Source: Albifimbria verrucaria
Lineage: Eukaryota; Ascomycota; Sordariomycetes; Hypocreales; Stachybotryaceae
Length of the DNA: 64,000 bases
Direction of reading: 5' to 3'
Assembly (NCBI GenBank): GCA_020081605.1
Contig: JAHREC010000045.1
Span: 1,426,001 to 1,490,000, forward strand
Under the pieces are notes generated by a model that had not been told where the DNA came from, did not search any database, and saw only the letters and a program-made list of their open reading frames with translations. The translations under genes were made by a program, and so were the position numbers. This document shows positions 1 through 11,214 of the stretch, piece after piece (the first letter of the stretch is position 1; every line of letters starts with the position of its first letter).

Positions 1-2207
1 GTGGCCAGTGAGCACGGTGCCTAGTGTAATGAGCTCATGCCAATTCAACGGTACGAAGTTTGCGCCATTGGGCCTTTGTGAACATCCACTCGGGAGCCTG
101 GTATTTCGTGGGGAGGGGTGAGCGGTCGGGACCAGGGTCCAGGCGTGTGTCCATGGTCAGTCACGGAGGGAGGGAAGCAGGGTGTGCAATGCGATGTCTG
201 GCGTGCTAGACGCAGCCAGCGCAAAGTCTACTACCAGGTTATCGCCAATATTTATCCCGAAGAGAGCAGTGGGCGTTGAAGGATGAGCCAGACCGAGGGC
301 ATGCTAACGAGGCTTGATGTGGAAGAGGCATCGTTGAAGGAGGAGGAGGAGGTGGAGGAGGATCTGTGTGTTAGGGTAGTCCCTGCGGCATATATTTGAA
401 ATATCGGCACGATGGAGCGTGTGGATGCACGGCCAAAGGCCAAGAGATGCAAGATGCCATCATCAGGTTGCAGATATGGTGTGGTTGAGGGTCGTTGTGG
501 GAAAGGCGAGAGATTACAGAGCGGATGGAATGAAGTGTAAGTCGAGCTGCTTTGGGAGGCAGAGAGAGAAAGGAGGGTCTCGGTGGCGGTTGGTTGTCCC
601 TTTAGCTCAGTAGCTGTACCTGGAGGATACCTAATAATCGCTCCGACCATGTAGAGTAGGACCGAAGAATGGCGGGGCGAGTACCCTGAAAAACTGCACT
701 TGTCGTCACTGATCGGTCGCGGGAACCCCACCGCATGACGAAAAGCATAGGTAGGTAGTTGTAGACAGAACCCACTGTGGGGTTGCACTGTGCAGGTAGC
801 TGGACCTGGCGTTGGGCCGCGAGAGCCGCCAATGGCAAGGTACCTGTACCTATTAAAGTTTGTGTTGATGCTCCTTCCCGTTGTTGGCCCCGCCACAATC
901 CGGCCTTCCGTTGCCAAATCCAGCCAGCACCAGCCAATCGAATGGAGGAGGCTCTGCCCATCCGAATCAACCCAAGCCATTCCAGATCCAGGGCCATCTC
1001 CCTCTCCCTCGTCCATCCCATCTTTGTTCCGTACTCTGCCCTTGTTCCATTTACATAACGAAATCTTTGCCAGAGACGCCCTCAGCCCCGACAGACCGGC
1101 TCCAGCTGACCGCGATGGCCTTGCTCAGCTCGCACCCCGACCTTGCTCCGCGAGGAGGGAAGATGACGAGGGCCACGGTGTGCGAGTCCATGACCACGGT
1201 GGGCGCATCTTAGCACCGACTAGGATCCCAGCGAGTGGATAAGCTGGACCCCGTCGCTGTTCAATTACGGCTCCGGATTGGTCCCGGGGCGATGGCGCAA
1301 TCGGCACTCGAGATTTCATGTTTTCTGACCTTGTCCGGCGTCTCCTCCACCAAGGGCCGATGTTTGTCGCTTCGCTGCCTGTCTGGGACCGTCTCCTTCT
1401 CTCGAGAAAAAAGATACCCACCCGTCTGCGTCAGGACCCCCAAAATGAGCACGCAATCGGGTGGCTCTCTTGGCACAGCACGCCCTTGGAAACGCCCCGG
1501 GGAGTGGCGGCGCCGAAGCTCACTCCCACACCATCATTCATCATCTATCTGGCCGGCCTGTTGCATACACCTTCCAGCTCCAGGTCCAGGCCCCTGTTCC
1601 CGACAGTCCGGTCGCTCGTCCATTGAATCCCTCTCATTTCTCTCCTTCATCTCGTTGCTTTTTCTGCTGTTGTGTTTCGCCCAGCCCGGACCGTCGGTCA
1701 TACCCAGGACTCCCACCACATTCAGCACATTTTCATCCTAGACCGCGACGCCACTGTCGGCACCCAGTCTTGGCCAGTCTTGGCCATCTCTTCGACCTCG
1801 ACCTTCCTCGGACGGATCGTCTTCACCACCAAACAAGCATTTGGCTCTTGGTGATATATAACCAACCATCTCCGCTTCTCTTCTCCACGCTTCCCCTCCC
1901 ATTCAGTCTTCAGCCAGGGCGCTTTTGTGTGTGACCAGGACCCCGGTAGCCTCTGCAGCCTGTCCAGACGCAATTCCAAGCTGCTGTCACACAATACTTA
2001 AACAGAGTTTCCCATATCTCGAGCCATTCCGCTTCCTTGGATCGGCGCCCGCTGGAACCCGTTGAGAAGCTTTTCACCGATAAGCTTTTTCTCTCCCAGA
2101 CATCTTCGCCGGAGACAAACATTTTTTGTTTCTGCACTCCCTTCTCTTCTCCTTCCATCCCACGCACGCGGCTCTTCACCAGCCGGCTGGGTCACACATC
2201 TTTAGCA
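1..2207. other. Upstream region and probable long 5' leader of the sulfate permease gene
   Basis: I see no protein-coding gene here. Open frames up to 254 codons exist on both strands but overlap one another, show no family motif and look like chance frames in GC-rich DNA. The last ~900 bases become strongly pyrimidine-rich (CT tracts around 1600-2190), which is typical of promoter and 5' UTR sequence directly upstream of fungal start codons. One near-match to a CYS3/MetR site lies at 1292-1301. Confidence 0.6.
1292..1301 (+). promoter_or_regulatory. Near-match to a CYS3/MetR-type bZIP site
   Basis: The ten bases ATGGCGCAAT match the Neurospora CYS3 consensus ATGRYRYCAT at nine of ten positions. 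They lie about 0.9 kb upstream of the sulfate permease start, a target class of that sulfur regulator. One mismatch and the short motif mean this could be chance. Confidence 0.25.
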
Positions 2208-4846
2208 ATGGCCGCTACCACCAAGGACAAGGTCGTCAAGGCCCTGGGTTTTGATGCCCCCAAGCGTGACGATGATACTCCTTCCATCTCCAACGCTGAT
2301 CCATTTATCGAGCCTGAGCCTACCGTCCGCGAGTTCATCGAGGAGTTGACACCATCGCTGCGTGACGTCGGCTCCTACTTCTACAACCTTTTCCCTTTCG
2401 TCCACTGGATCGGCAAGTACAACCTTACGTGGTTCATTGGTGATCTCATCGCCGGTAAGTCCCCGCTTTTTGCCTCCCATTGCCTGCATGTCCTGTGTGT
2501 GCCGTTGCTGACCGGTTTTCGGTGTAGGTGTCACGGTCGGCGCTGTCGTTGTTCCTCAGAGTATGGCCTACGCGCAGCTGGCCGCTCTGGAACCCCAGTA
2601 TGGTCTGTACTCGTCCTTCATGGGTGTCTTGATCTACTGGTTCTTTGCTACCTCCAAGGATATCACGATTGGTGTAAGTTTTGCAGTTCTGCTTCGCACA
2701 TTTAACCAGCTGTGTTGAATTGGTACCGGTAACTAATTCTTGTACACCAGCCCGTTGCCGTTATGTCCCAGGTTACTGGCAACGTCGTCCTTAGAGCCGC
2801 CGAAAGTATCCCTGATGTTCCCGGACATGTCGTCGCCTCTGCTCTTGCAGTCATTACTGGTGCCATAATTACCTTCCTCGGTCTCGCACGTCTTGGCTGG
2901 CTCGTCGAGTTCATCCCGTTGCCGGCTATTTGCGCCTTCATGACTGGCTCCGCCGTCAACATTGCCGCTGGTCAGGTCTCCAAGCTTATGGGCATCAAGA
3001 TCCCCAACAGCCGAGCTGCTCCCTACCGAGTCATTATCGATACTCTTCGCTTCCTCCCAGACACCAAGCTTGACGCTGCCCTTGGTCTCACCTCTCTCGC
3101 GATGCTCTATCTGATCCGTGGCGTTTGCTCTTTTCTCGCCAAGAAGCAGCCTCACCGTGCCAAGCTTTACTTCTTCCTCTCTACTCTGCGTACGGCCTTT
3201 GTCATCCTGCTGTACACTGGTATCAGTGCTGGAATGAACCTTCACCATCGCTCCAAGCCTCGCGTCAGCATTCTGAAGCACGTTCCCACTGGTAAGTTGT
3301 GCAATCCGTCAAGTTTTACCGGCCATTGTCTGACACACAATCCACAGGTTTCCAGCACGCTGCTGCACCCACTATGAACAACAGAATCTTGTCCACACTT
3401 GCTCCCGAGCTTCCTGCTGCCGTCATTGTCATGCTTATCGAGCACATTTCCATCTCCAAGTCTTTTGGTCGTATCAACAACTATACCATTAACCCGTCTC
3501 AGGAGCTCGTTGCCATCGGTGTCACCAACCTGCTTGCTCCTTTCCTTGGAGCCTACCCAGCTACTGGATCCTTCTCCCGAACTGCCATCAAGTCCAAGGC
3601 TGGTGTTCGAACTCCATTTGCAGGTGTCATTACCGCCATCGTTGTGCTCCTTGCCCTCTACGCCCTTCCCGCCGTCTTCTTCTATATCCCCAACGCTGCT
3701 CTTGCCGGTGTCATCATTCACGCAGTCCTCGACGTCATCACTCCTCCCAAGGTCGTGATGAATTTCTGGCGTGTCTCCCCACTGGAAGTCATTATCTTCT
3801 TTGCCGGTGTTCTCGCCACTATCTTTGACACCATCGAGACTGGTGTCTATGTCACAATCTGTGTTTCGTTCGCCGTCGTCATTTTCCGCCTTTTCCTCAG
3901 CAGAGGTCGTCTCCTCGGTATTGCTCGCATTCGAACCGCTAAGGCCAGCAGCGATGCTGCTAGTGGAGAGAAGAACGGGCTTCAGGAGGCTGTCATCGAC
4001 GAATCGGAAACCTCTGTCCGAACGGGCTTCCTGCCTCTTGATCACGAAGATGGATCCAACCCCGAGTTGCCCTTCGAACCCCGTACCCCGGTGTCTTCAT
4101 TTACCGCTTTGCTGAGGGCTTCAACTATCCCAATGCGTCCCACTACCTCGACCATCTTACCAGTGTCATCTTTAAGGAGACTCGCAGGACTGACCCAAGC
4201 CTGCTTGGCAAGATCGGAGTAAGTGTTCCTACTGGCTCCCATTACCCTTAGGGTACAAGATACTGACAATGCTGCTCAATAGGACCGACCATGGAACGAC
4301 CCTACACCTCGCAATGCCAAGCTCGAAGAAGACGATGAGCGTCCTATTCTCAAGGCCATCATTTTGGACTTCTCCTCTGTGAACAACATCGATGTCACTG
4401 CCGCGCAAACGCTCATTGATGTACGGAACCAGCTTGATCGATATGCTGCCCCTGAGACAGTTGACTGGCACTTCGCCAATATCGAGAACCGGTGGACCAA
4501 GCGAGCACTCGCCGCCGCAGGATTTGGATACAGAACTCCCAAGAACCGAGATGGACAGGCCGCCGGCCACTGGAAGACCATCTTCAGCATTGCGGATCTT
4601 GGCGGTTCTGACAGTGCGGCTGCCGTTGCAGCGATTGGGAAGCAGGCTGAGAAATCTGGCAACCTCAAGTACGAGGATGATATTGAGCAAGCCCACAGCG
4701 CGTCCTCTTCTGATCGCGATGTGCCCAAGGACCCTACTAGCGCACGCCTGGTGGCTGTCCACGGCTTGAACCGACCATTCTTCCACTTTGACCTCCAAGA
4801 GGCTGTTGAGGCAGCCGTGGCAAATGCGGAACTCAAGCCATACTAA
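2208..4846 (+). CDS. Sulfate permease, SulP/SLC26 family with C-terminal STAS domain
   Basis: This is a plasma-membrane sulfate importer. The start ATG at 2208 opens a hydrophilic N-terminus, followed by the SulP signature region (VVPQSMAYAQLAAL, then PQYGLYSSF) and many hydrophobic membrane segments. The last exon carries the STAS domain (AIILDFSSVNNIDVTAA). Introns are 2455-2527, 2674-2750, 3292-3347 and 4219-4282, all GT..AG. The frame slips by one missing base at the C4 run at 4079-4082: the upstream frame ends in LPFEP, and the next frame continues the family's conserved YPGVFIYRF. Exons sum to 2369 bases; one added base gives 790 codons (789 aa), normal for the family. The slip is probably a sequence error, though a real null allele cannot be excluded from sequence alone. 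Confidence 0.93.
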
Positions 4847-5435
4847 AACATGTACATAGTCTTTTCGTGTTGTTGGATTTAATGATGGCAAGCGATACCG
4901 TCGTGTCTTTTTTGTCGATGAAATATAGATCTGCTGGGATGCGCCAGGCTTGTTTGATAGAAGACACCTTGGGCACCTGTGCGGATATGGTTGTGTATTT
5001 TTGGTACATGCCCTGGCAATATGTGCCGGCATAGAATATTCTGGGTCTTTTTTACATAGGATATGCTACTTAGCATCGGATATGATCATATTATTCCCTA
5101 CACCATCAATCGTTGCTCTCATCTCTATGGTGCATGTCTTTACCGTGTCTGGACAAGGCTGTAAGTCAAGCCAGGGTTAGGGTTGTTAGGTAAAGACGAG
5201 GCGGACATCCCCTCATCTTCAGCTTTCAATCTCAAAGAAAACATTCATGCCCGCTGTAACATGATTTGTATGATGAGGTTTCTGACAATCTAAAATGCTA
5301 GCAGGATTCAGCTAGCATCTGCGACGCCTTCAGCGATGGAGCACTGGTGATCATCGCGGCACTCTTTAGCTCGCTAGCCATCTACGCCTACGCAGCATCC
5401 GCACCGCTACGACCAAAGAATCGCTTCACACCACC
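4847..5435. other. Intergenic, sulfate permease to HET gene
   Basis: This stretch holds the 3' flank of the permease and the upstream flank of the HET gene, which are co-directional. I see no gene or repeat in it. Confidence 0.6.
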
Positions 5436-7217
5436 ATGAGACTTATCAACGTCAATACCCTACAGCTAGAGGAGTTTTTGGTGAAGATATCCCCGAGTAT
5501 GCTATACTATCACACACCTGGGGCGAGGATGAGGTCAGTTTCGACGACTGGCTGCAGCCAAATGTCGCTCAAATCAAGATAAAAGGCTACGCGAAGATCA
5601 TCAAGACATGCGACATTGCACGAAGTCGATTCGGCGTGAATTATGTTTGGGTCGATACAAATTGTATCGATAAGCGTAGCAGCTCAGAGCTTTCAGAAGC
5701 CATCAACTCCATGTTTGCGTGGTACCGCGGGGCCAAAGTGTGCCTTGCTTATCTCGCTGATGTCGAACTCGGCGAGACAGCCGATCGTCAACCCAAAGAA
5801 TGGGAGCTGGCAATCTCACAACACAATTGGCACCCTGGAAAGCGATTTACCAGGATCCGGGATCAGTTCAATAAGAGCAGGTGGTTTACTCGAGGTTGGA
5901 CGCTTCAAGAGCTGTTGGCACCACATGTGGTCTTGTTTCTATCAAGAGATTGGCAATATATCGCAACGCGTTCGCATTTGAGGCGTGAGATCTCGGAATT
6001 GACTAACATACCTGACGAAGCGCTGATTTCTTTTCGTCCGGAGTCTTATACAGTGGCATCAACAATGTCATGGGCATCAGGGCGATCCACAACTCGTGTT
6101 GAAGATATGGCTTACTGTCTTATGGGGATTTTTGACATCAACATGCCATTGCTCTATGGAGAAGGCCGCAAAGCATTTCGAAGGCTACAAGAAGAGATAA
6201 TCAAGGTATCGAATGATCAGTCCATCTTTGCTTGGAGCCTAGTTCACGATCAGCTCAGGCTGAGTGGGGTGTTGAGCCTATCTGTACCAGACCTTGCACC
6301 TTCACCAGCGAGCTTTAGTTGGATCTTATTCAAGAAAGCCACAAAGCTCAAATTTATGCGACTGAAACCGTACACAGAGCGCAGCCATTACATGATGACG
6401 AATTCAGGATTGAGGATTACGGTACCGCTTGTGCCGACACAACACAAGGGGATGTATTTAATGCCTATTAATTTCGCACTCAACATTCATGATACCATAC
6501 GGCAATATTTTGTGGTTATGAAAACCAGTGATGGTGTCCATTTTGAACGAGATTTTGGGTTTCCGCTTCCTGTACCGCTCAAGCTGAGACTCAAACCACT
6601 GTTAGAATACCGCACCATTTACATTACTCATGGCTACTCCCCAACTTGGTTAGAGATCCTACCAGTCCTGCACTGTATGGCTGGGTTATAGTTGCTGTAT
6701 TCTGGAAATATCAGTCGTGGAACGACATTGGCTTCACGACACTTGAACCCTCAGACCAAGGGTGGGTCGTGCAGGACAAACCCAAGTCACACTACGCGAC
6801 ACTGAGCTTGCAAATGACAAACAGCCCCGGTCATACTGCCGTGTATTCCAGCTTTGGGACCCTAAAAGAGTCACTCTGATTTATGTGCTCGTCGGTAGCC
6901 GCCCGTCTCACAATAGGAAGAAGCAGCTATGGAAGGCCTATGTATTGCCAGACCGCCCATTCGACAATGACACATATGATAGCTTGTTTGATGCAGCGCA
7001 GAAGAATGGCGCGGAATGGAAAAGGGTCAATGAGGAAACAGGCGGACCGAGGGTGTTTCTGCAATATCCATATTGGGGCGAAGCTAGCGGCTTGATGCCG
7101 TATCATTATCCGGTGGTGTGTGTGATGCATACGGATGCTGCAGAGGATACTGAGGAAGATGTTGCCGAAGAGGACGAGTTTGAAGAAGATTTTGGAGATT
7201 TCATAGACAATTTTTAG
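5436..7217 (+). CDS. HET-domain (heterokaryon incompatibility) protein, with three frame slips
   Basis: HET proteins act in allorecognition and programmed cell death on hyphal fusion. The ATG at 5436 gives the classic opening MRLINVNT.LEEF, then YAILSHTWGEDE, NYVWVDTNCIDK, WFTRGWTLQELLAP and the downstream DMAYCLMGIFDINMPLLYGEG block. The HET domain covers roughly residues 20-170. No intron is needed. The frame changes at T5 5475-5479, C4 6639-6642 and C4 6825-6828, each fixed by one extra base of the same run. With three bases added the gene is 595 codons (594 aa). An acidic Asp/Glu tail ends the protein. HET genes do often decay, but the uniform type of slip here favours sequence error. Confidence 0.85.
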
Positions 7218-7374
7218 CCAGCTTGATTGATGTCTGGCCGGATATGAGACTGGGCTGGTTGAAAATAGCTGACGTTAATTTGTTGCTGCATGACGGTCAC
7301 CTTACATGGTGTTGGTTGAACAATGTGATGGCTTCTCCTGCTACTACTTACAGCTGAATATACATGTTTACCTC

Positions 7375-9147
7375 TCACAATTCTCCCATTCCTAAACCGT
7401 CGCTGTCTGGAAGCTCCTCGCCCTCAGTCTCTTCTTTTTGCATCTGCTCCTTAAACTCCTCCAGCCATGCCTTCACAAAGTTGATTTCCTGGTGCTGCGT
7501 AGCAACGACCTGCGGAGGCGGGAAGTCCGGCTCGGTGATGTTGTCCGTGGACGGACCATTCTCGTCCCAGTGGTGCACGCCGTACTCGACGAGGATGAAG
7601 GGCTCGCTGGTCGTGGACTTGCGGTCCTCCAGGCCGATGCGGTGCGGCGTGGCGGCGCGCCAGGGGTCTCGCTCGCCGTCGACGAAGGCGAGGCGCGGGT
7701 AGCTGAAGTTGAAGGCGCCCCATTTGTTGATGCGGTTGACGTCGGGCGGAGTGGTGATGTTGAAGACGTAGGGGCAGTGGGACGAGGTGAAGTTGAGGTC
7801 GATGGCGCGGGAGATCATGGGACGCTGGTCCTTGGGAACGCCGCTGCCGGTGACGAAGTAACCCCATCTGCGATTGAGGTCAGTGGATCTGGTCATTTAA
7901 TAAAGTAGGTCAACTTACTCTGTGCAAGTCTGGTACATCCAGCTACGCAGCCAGCCAGCGCTCAGGTCAATACGGTCGATTTGGCCATCACGGGAGAAGC
8001 ACTCCTCAATAGTCTTTCCACGGCACGCGGTCTCCATGTCCTTTCGGATGCTGCTCTTCACCCAGCCGATGAAATTGATCAGGTTGTGCGCAACCTTGTC
8101 TACCTCGTTGTCATCGAAGCCAGCAAACTCGGCATACTTCTTCGCGGTGGGGAGGAGGTGCGCCGTGCTGGCGAAGAGGACAGCCTCGGATGTGACAGCG
8201 GCGCAGTAGTGGCCGTAGCCAAACTCGTCCACCTCGGCGTCCCAGTTGGTCGACTGCATCATGTACATGCCTATGCTGATTGTCTCAGCAAAGTCGCTGT
8301 CCTGAAGATGCTGGAGGCGGAACAGCGACTTGAACTGGTGGGCGTGTTTGCGGTCATCGGCGAACAGGATGCTATCAACGACCTGGATGACGCGCTGGTT
8401 GGCTTCGGCGCAACCGGCTGGGGAGAAGAGACGGTGGGCCTCGAAGTACTCCCAGTAGTCCTCAATGGCAGCGGTGACACCGGACGATGAGATGCCGCCC
8501 CAGTACACATCCGGGTAGGCCTTTCGGGTGAGAGCAGCGAAGGCACCAGCATAGGAACCACCATAGATGATGTATGGCGTGGTAGGAGCCGTGAGGTTGA
8601 CGTGCTCCAGTCCTGGGAAACGTACGTTGCGGGCAAAGTAAGCCGTGTCAGCGAGCGCCTGCTCCGTGGAGAGGAAACGCATGTTCTCAACGCCGAGATC
8701 GGGAACGGGGAAGCTGGTGCCGTAGTAGCGGTGCTCGAGAAGGACACCGACACCGCCGGTGGCCTTGGTCAAGATGGGCACAATGCCATGCTCGAGATAG
8801 GGCAGACGCGCGGTGCTGGAGAACTCGCCGGAGTGCAGGACAATCACGGGCCCGCCAGGACGGTAGTTGGAAGCGTCAAACCAGTAGCGCAGGTCGTAGA
8901 AGCCATCGGAATGCGGCTCGTACCGGGATTCATTGTGGAAGTGGTCAATTGGGACCGAGATGTTGAACGAGGGACGACCGGCAAAGGCAGCGGCAGACGT
9001 CTCGAACTGCTCCGAGTGCGCGGAGCCCATAGCCTGCTCCTTAAGAGCCTGTCTGATGGCGACATTGATGGGAGTTAGGGCCGTAGTTACCGGCGCAGCC
9101 ACCAGCAGCAAGCCGGCAGCGGCGATGAGGCGCTTCACTGGCGCCAT
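7375..9147 (-). CDS. Secreted serine peptidase of family S28 (prolyl carboxypeptidase/DPP-II type)
   Basis: Secreted or vacuolar exopeptidase that cleaves next to proline. The start at 9147 gives a clear signal peptide (MAPVKRLIAAAGLLLVAAP). The nucleophile is Ser198 in GGSYAGAF; Asp in GERDPWR (about 477) and His in GVHHWDENG (about 508) complete the triad. The conserved QTCTEWGYF spans the single intron (7868-7918, 51 bp). Exons of 1229 and 493 bases give 573 aa with no frame slip, making this one of the few fully intact genes here. An in-frame upstream extension to 9288 lacks a good ATG and would bury the signal peptide, so 9147 is preferred. It is convergent with the HET gene. Confidence 0.94.
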
Positions 9148-10090
9148 TGCGGATGAGTCTCGTCTGCCCGCTAGCAGTAGATCAATCAATTCTGAAGAAG
9201 TACCTGGCCACACCACACACGCACAAGGCACAAGGAGACGGGTCTTGGACAGGCGAGTCCAGGTCAATTGATGAAGCAAGAGAGACAAGACGTCACAATG
9301 TCAACAAATGCAGGGCGGGGATGAATCCGGGGTGCAACCCACTGGCTCACTAAGCAGATCGGCGTTCAAACACAAAGACCGGGGACCCGCCAAGAGACCA
9401 AGCTGTGACTTGGCAGGGGTCCTGCTTTGTGTGCGCAGTCGAGCGAGACAGTATTCTTAGTTGTTTCATTAAAGACGTGGTCTGATGAAGCTCAGTTCCA
9501 TGGTGAGGAGCGCAATCGAGGACTACCGTTGTATACAGCTGACAGGAAAAAGAACGAATTCTAAACAGGTGTAAACAAAGAAATGGTTTAGGGTAAGCCT
9601 GACTATGTTGTAATTTGGCATAACGTTAATGTTCAGCTCTCACTTTGAACCTGCTGCCGGAGTACGTCGTGATTGGAGCAAGCTCTCCAAACTCAACTGC
9701 TGCAACCTCCAAATTTGTTTGACTTGAGATCTAATTGGCACCTCAACACAGCCATGAGCTCGCTCATGTGAACACGTAGAGTTATTATTACCCTTTCACC
9801 AAGCCACTTCAATTACCGCTAATTCACTACCCACCGGAACAACGGGGATTCGGCCGCTATCGGAGTTGGTAACCGATGTGTAAACCGAATAATCGGATGG
9901 TTCCTAGTGGAGTCATTGATGGTGTTCTTTATTCATGAACTGGAATTGTATATGTCACTCGCTTCATACTGTTTCCCCATCATACACACGCACTCGTCAA
10001 GTGCTCCATTGAGAAGCAGCCAGCGAGACAGAAAGAATCCTAGTCTCGGGTTCCGTCAGTCAGCTCCGGCAGCAAAAATGAAGCACCAGC
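9148..10090. other. Intergenic, upstream of the S28 peptidase
   Basis: Promoter side of the S28 gene. An open frame from 9907 runs into the first 5S rRNA gene and is not a protein gene. I see no other feature. Confidence 0.55.
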
Positions 10091-10095
10091 AAAAA
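10091..10095 (-). terminator. Pol III T-run terminator of 5S copy 1
   Basis: On the minus strand five T residues (TTCTTTTTG context) lie 6-10 bases after the 3' end of 5S copy 1, as expected for RNA polymerase III termination. Confidence 0.8.
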
Positions 10096-10100
10096 GAAGA

Positions 10101-10220
10101 AACATACAACAGCCGGTATTCGCTGGTCGTCACCGACCCAACTACTAATCTGCCGGTTACATGCTTAATTAAGGGAGAGCGGACGGGATCCCATGCTTTC
10201 ATGCACCTATGGTCGTATGT
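10101..10220 (-). rRNA. 5S ribosomal RNA, divergent isotype, copy 1
   Basis: The minus strand reads as a 120-nt 5S rRNA beginning ACATACGACCATAG and ending GTTGTATGTT. The universal core elements are kept: CCCGTCCGCUC in loop B/helix III, UUAGUAGUUGGGU and the GUGA hairpin. Helix I (nt 1-9 with 111-119) pairs fully. Helix II (14-21 with 58-66), helix III (29-32 with 45-48) and helix IV (83-87 with 92-96) use bases unlike the usual ascomycete 5S I remember, yet each remains paired, so the changes are compensatory. An upstream TATA element and a downstream T-run support a working pol III gene. Copy 2 lies exactly 200 bp away and differs at two positions. Confidence 0.92.
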
Positions 10221-10245
10221 GACGATGCTAGGTTGTAACGAGGAC

Positions 10246-10250
10246 TATAT
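10246..10250 (-). promoter_or_regulatory. TATA element of 5S copy 1
   Basis: ATATA on the minus strand at -26 to -30 from the 5S start, the place where Neurospora 5S genes carry their required TATA box. Confidence 0.65.
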
Positions 10251-10283
10251 TGTTGCTCCAAACTTCGAAGCAAAAGACCAAAC

Positions 10284-10297
10284 AAAACGCCAAAAAG
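10284..10297 (+). repeat. Left arm of a 14-bp inverted repeat around 5S copy 2
   Basis: AAAACGCCAAAAAG is perfectly inverted at 10463-10476. The two arms enclose TATA box, gene and terminator of 5S copy 2 in a 193-bp cassette. I see no target-site duplication. Confidence 0.7.
10292..10296 (-). terminator. Pol III T-run terminator of 5S copy 2
   Basis: Five T residues on the minus strand immediately after 5S copy 2. They are part of the left inverted-repeat arm. Confidence 0.8.
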
Positions 10298-10300
10298 AAT

Positions 10301-10420
10301 AACATACAACAGCCGGTATTCGCTGGTCGTCACCGACCCAACTACTAATCTGCCGATTACATGCTTAATTAAGGGAGAGCGGACGGGATCCCATGCTTTC
10401 ATGCATCTATGGTCGTATGT
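10301..10420 (-). rRNA. 5S ribosomal RNA, divergent isotype, copy 2
   Basis: This 120-nt 5S rRNA is identical to copy 1 except for nt 15 (G in copy 1, A here; plus-strand base 10406) and nt 65 (C in copy 1, U here; plus-strand base 10356). These two positions face each other in helix II, so a G-C pair has become an A-U pair and the fold is preserved. TATA lies at -24 to -30 and a T-run follows the 3' end. Tandem 5S genes are unusual in filamentous ascomycetes, where 5S genes are normally scattered singly. Confidence 0.92.
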
Positions 10421-10443
10421 GACATTTCGTGGTGTTGAAGCTG

Positions 10444-10450
10444 TATATAT
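10444..10450 (-). promoter_or_regulatory. TATA element of 5S copy 2
   Basis: ATATATA on the minus strand at -24 to -30 relative to the 5S start, matching the spacing of the element before copy 1. Confidence 0.7.
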
Positions 10451-10462
10451 CAGCAAACAATA

Positions 10463-10476
10463 CTTTTTGGCGTTTT
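10463..10476 (-). repeat. Right arm of the 14-bp inverted repeat around 5S copy 2
   Basis: CTTTTTGGCGTTTT is the perfect reverse complement of 10284-10297. Confidence 0.7.
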
Positions 10477-11214
10477 CTCGTGAGATGAGAAGTAACCTCT
10501 CGCCCGCGGCCTTGTCCCATTTTCTCTCCACTATTTACCTGCCTACCCTTTTCTCGCTATTCTTCCGGGATAAACTAGTACCAAACACAGCCAACTCAGG
10601 TGCCTGTTGGTTGAACGTACATACTTCTAAATGACAGAACGGATCTGACTGTAATCACCTGTTGGGCATCAATCTCACCCAGGCTATACGATCAAGGTCA
10701 GTTGGTCACGCATAACTGATCAGTCATAAGTCTGCAGAAACGTGACTTTCTAACACGGAGATGTCAGGCTCGCCTACTGTAGTTCTAACATGTTCATCTG
10801 AACACGCCAGCCTCGTCGGATGCACAGTAACGTCATCACGCATCGAACTTGCACACGACTAATATGTTTAGTTGTTCAAGCTCCACGTTCGGTAGCGAGA
10901 GGAAACGGACGATATGCCCAGTCTTATTGTGTATCGTGTCATGGTATGCTACTGTAAATGCCCTTAAGCTAATGAAAGTTTGGTTGAGAAACATAATCCC
11001 AACCGCCAACGCCGTGTCCTAAATACAAGCATATCTGCTCTGACTGACATCTTGATCATGATTCGTAGCATGTGCCCGCATAGCTCTTATTGTTTGTTGT
11101 AAAAAATGCCATGGCAATCCACTGCACCCACAAATCAGTCTAGGCCAGCAATATTACATCCATGATGGCCTGTGAAGTACCATCACCTGAACATGCCTCT
11201 TGGGAAGCAAAGAA
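10477..11214. other. Intergenic, 5S pair to hypothetical gene
   Basis: AT-rich compared with its surroundings. I see no coding region, tRNA or repeat. Confidence 0.5.

Noticed and set aside
252..1016. 254-codon minus-strand frame with ATG start
   Set aside because: No motif, low-complexity Ser/Thr content, overlaps several other long frames; it lies in the permease upstream region.
5436..7217. Calling the HET gene a pseudogene
   Set aside because: All three frame breaks are one-base homopolymer contractions of the same type seen in core genes of the window, so sequence error is the simpler explanation.
10101..10424. RIP mutation as cause of the two transitions between the repeat copies
   Set aside because: Neither change is in the CpA context preferred by RIP, and the two sites form a base pair in 5S RNA, which explains them better.
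9907..10531. Overlapping protein frames (131 aa plus, 110 aa minus) across a 124-bp direct repeat
   Set aside because: The repeat is a pair of 5S rRNA genes on the minus strand; the protein frames are coincidental.
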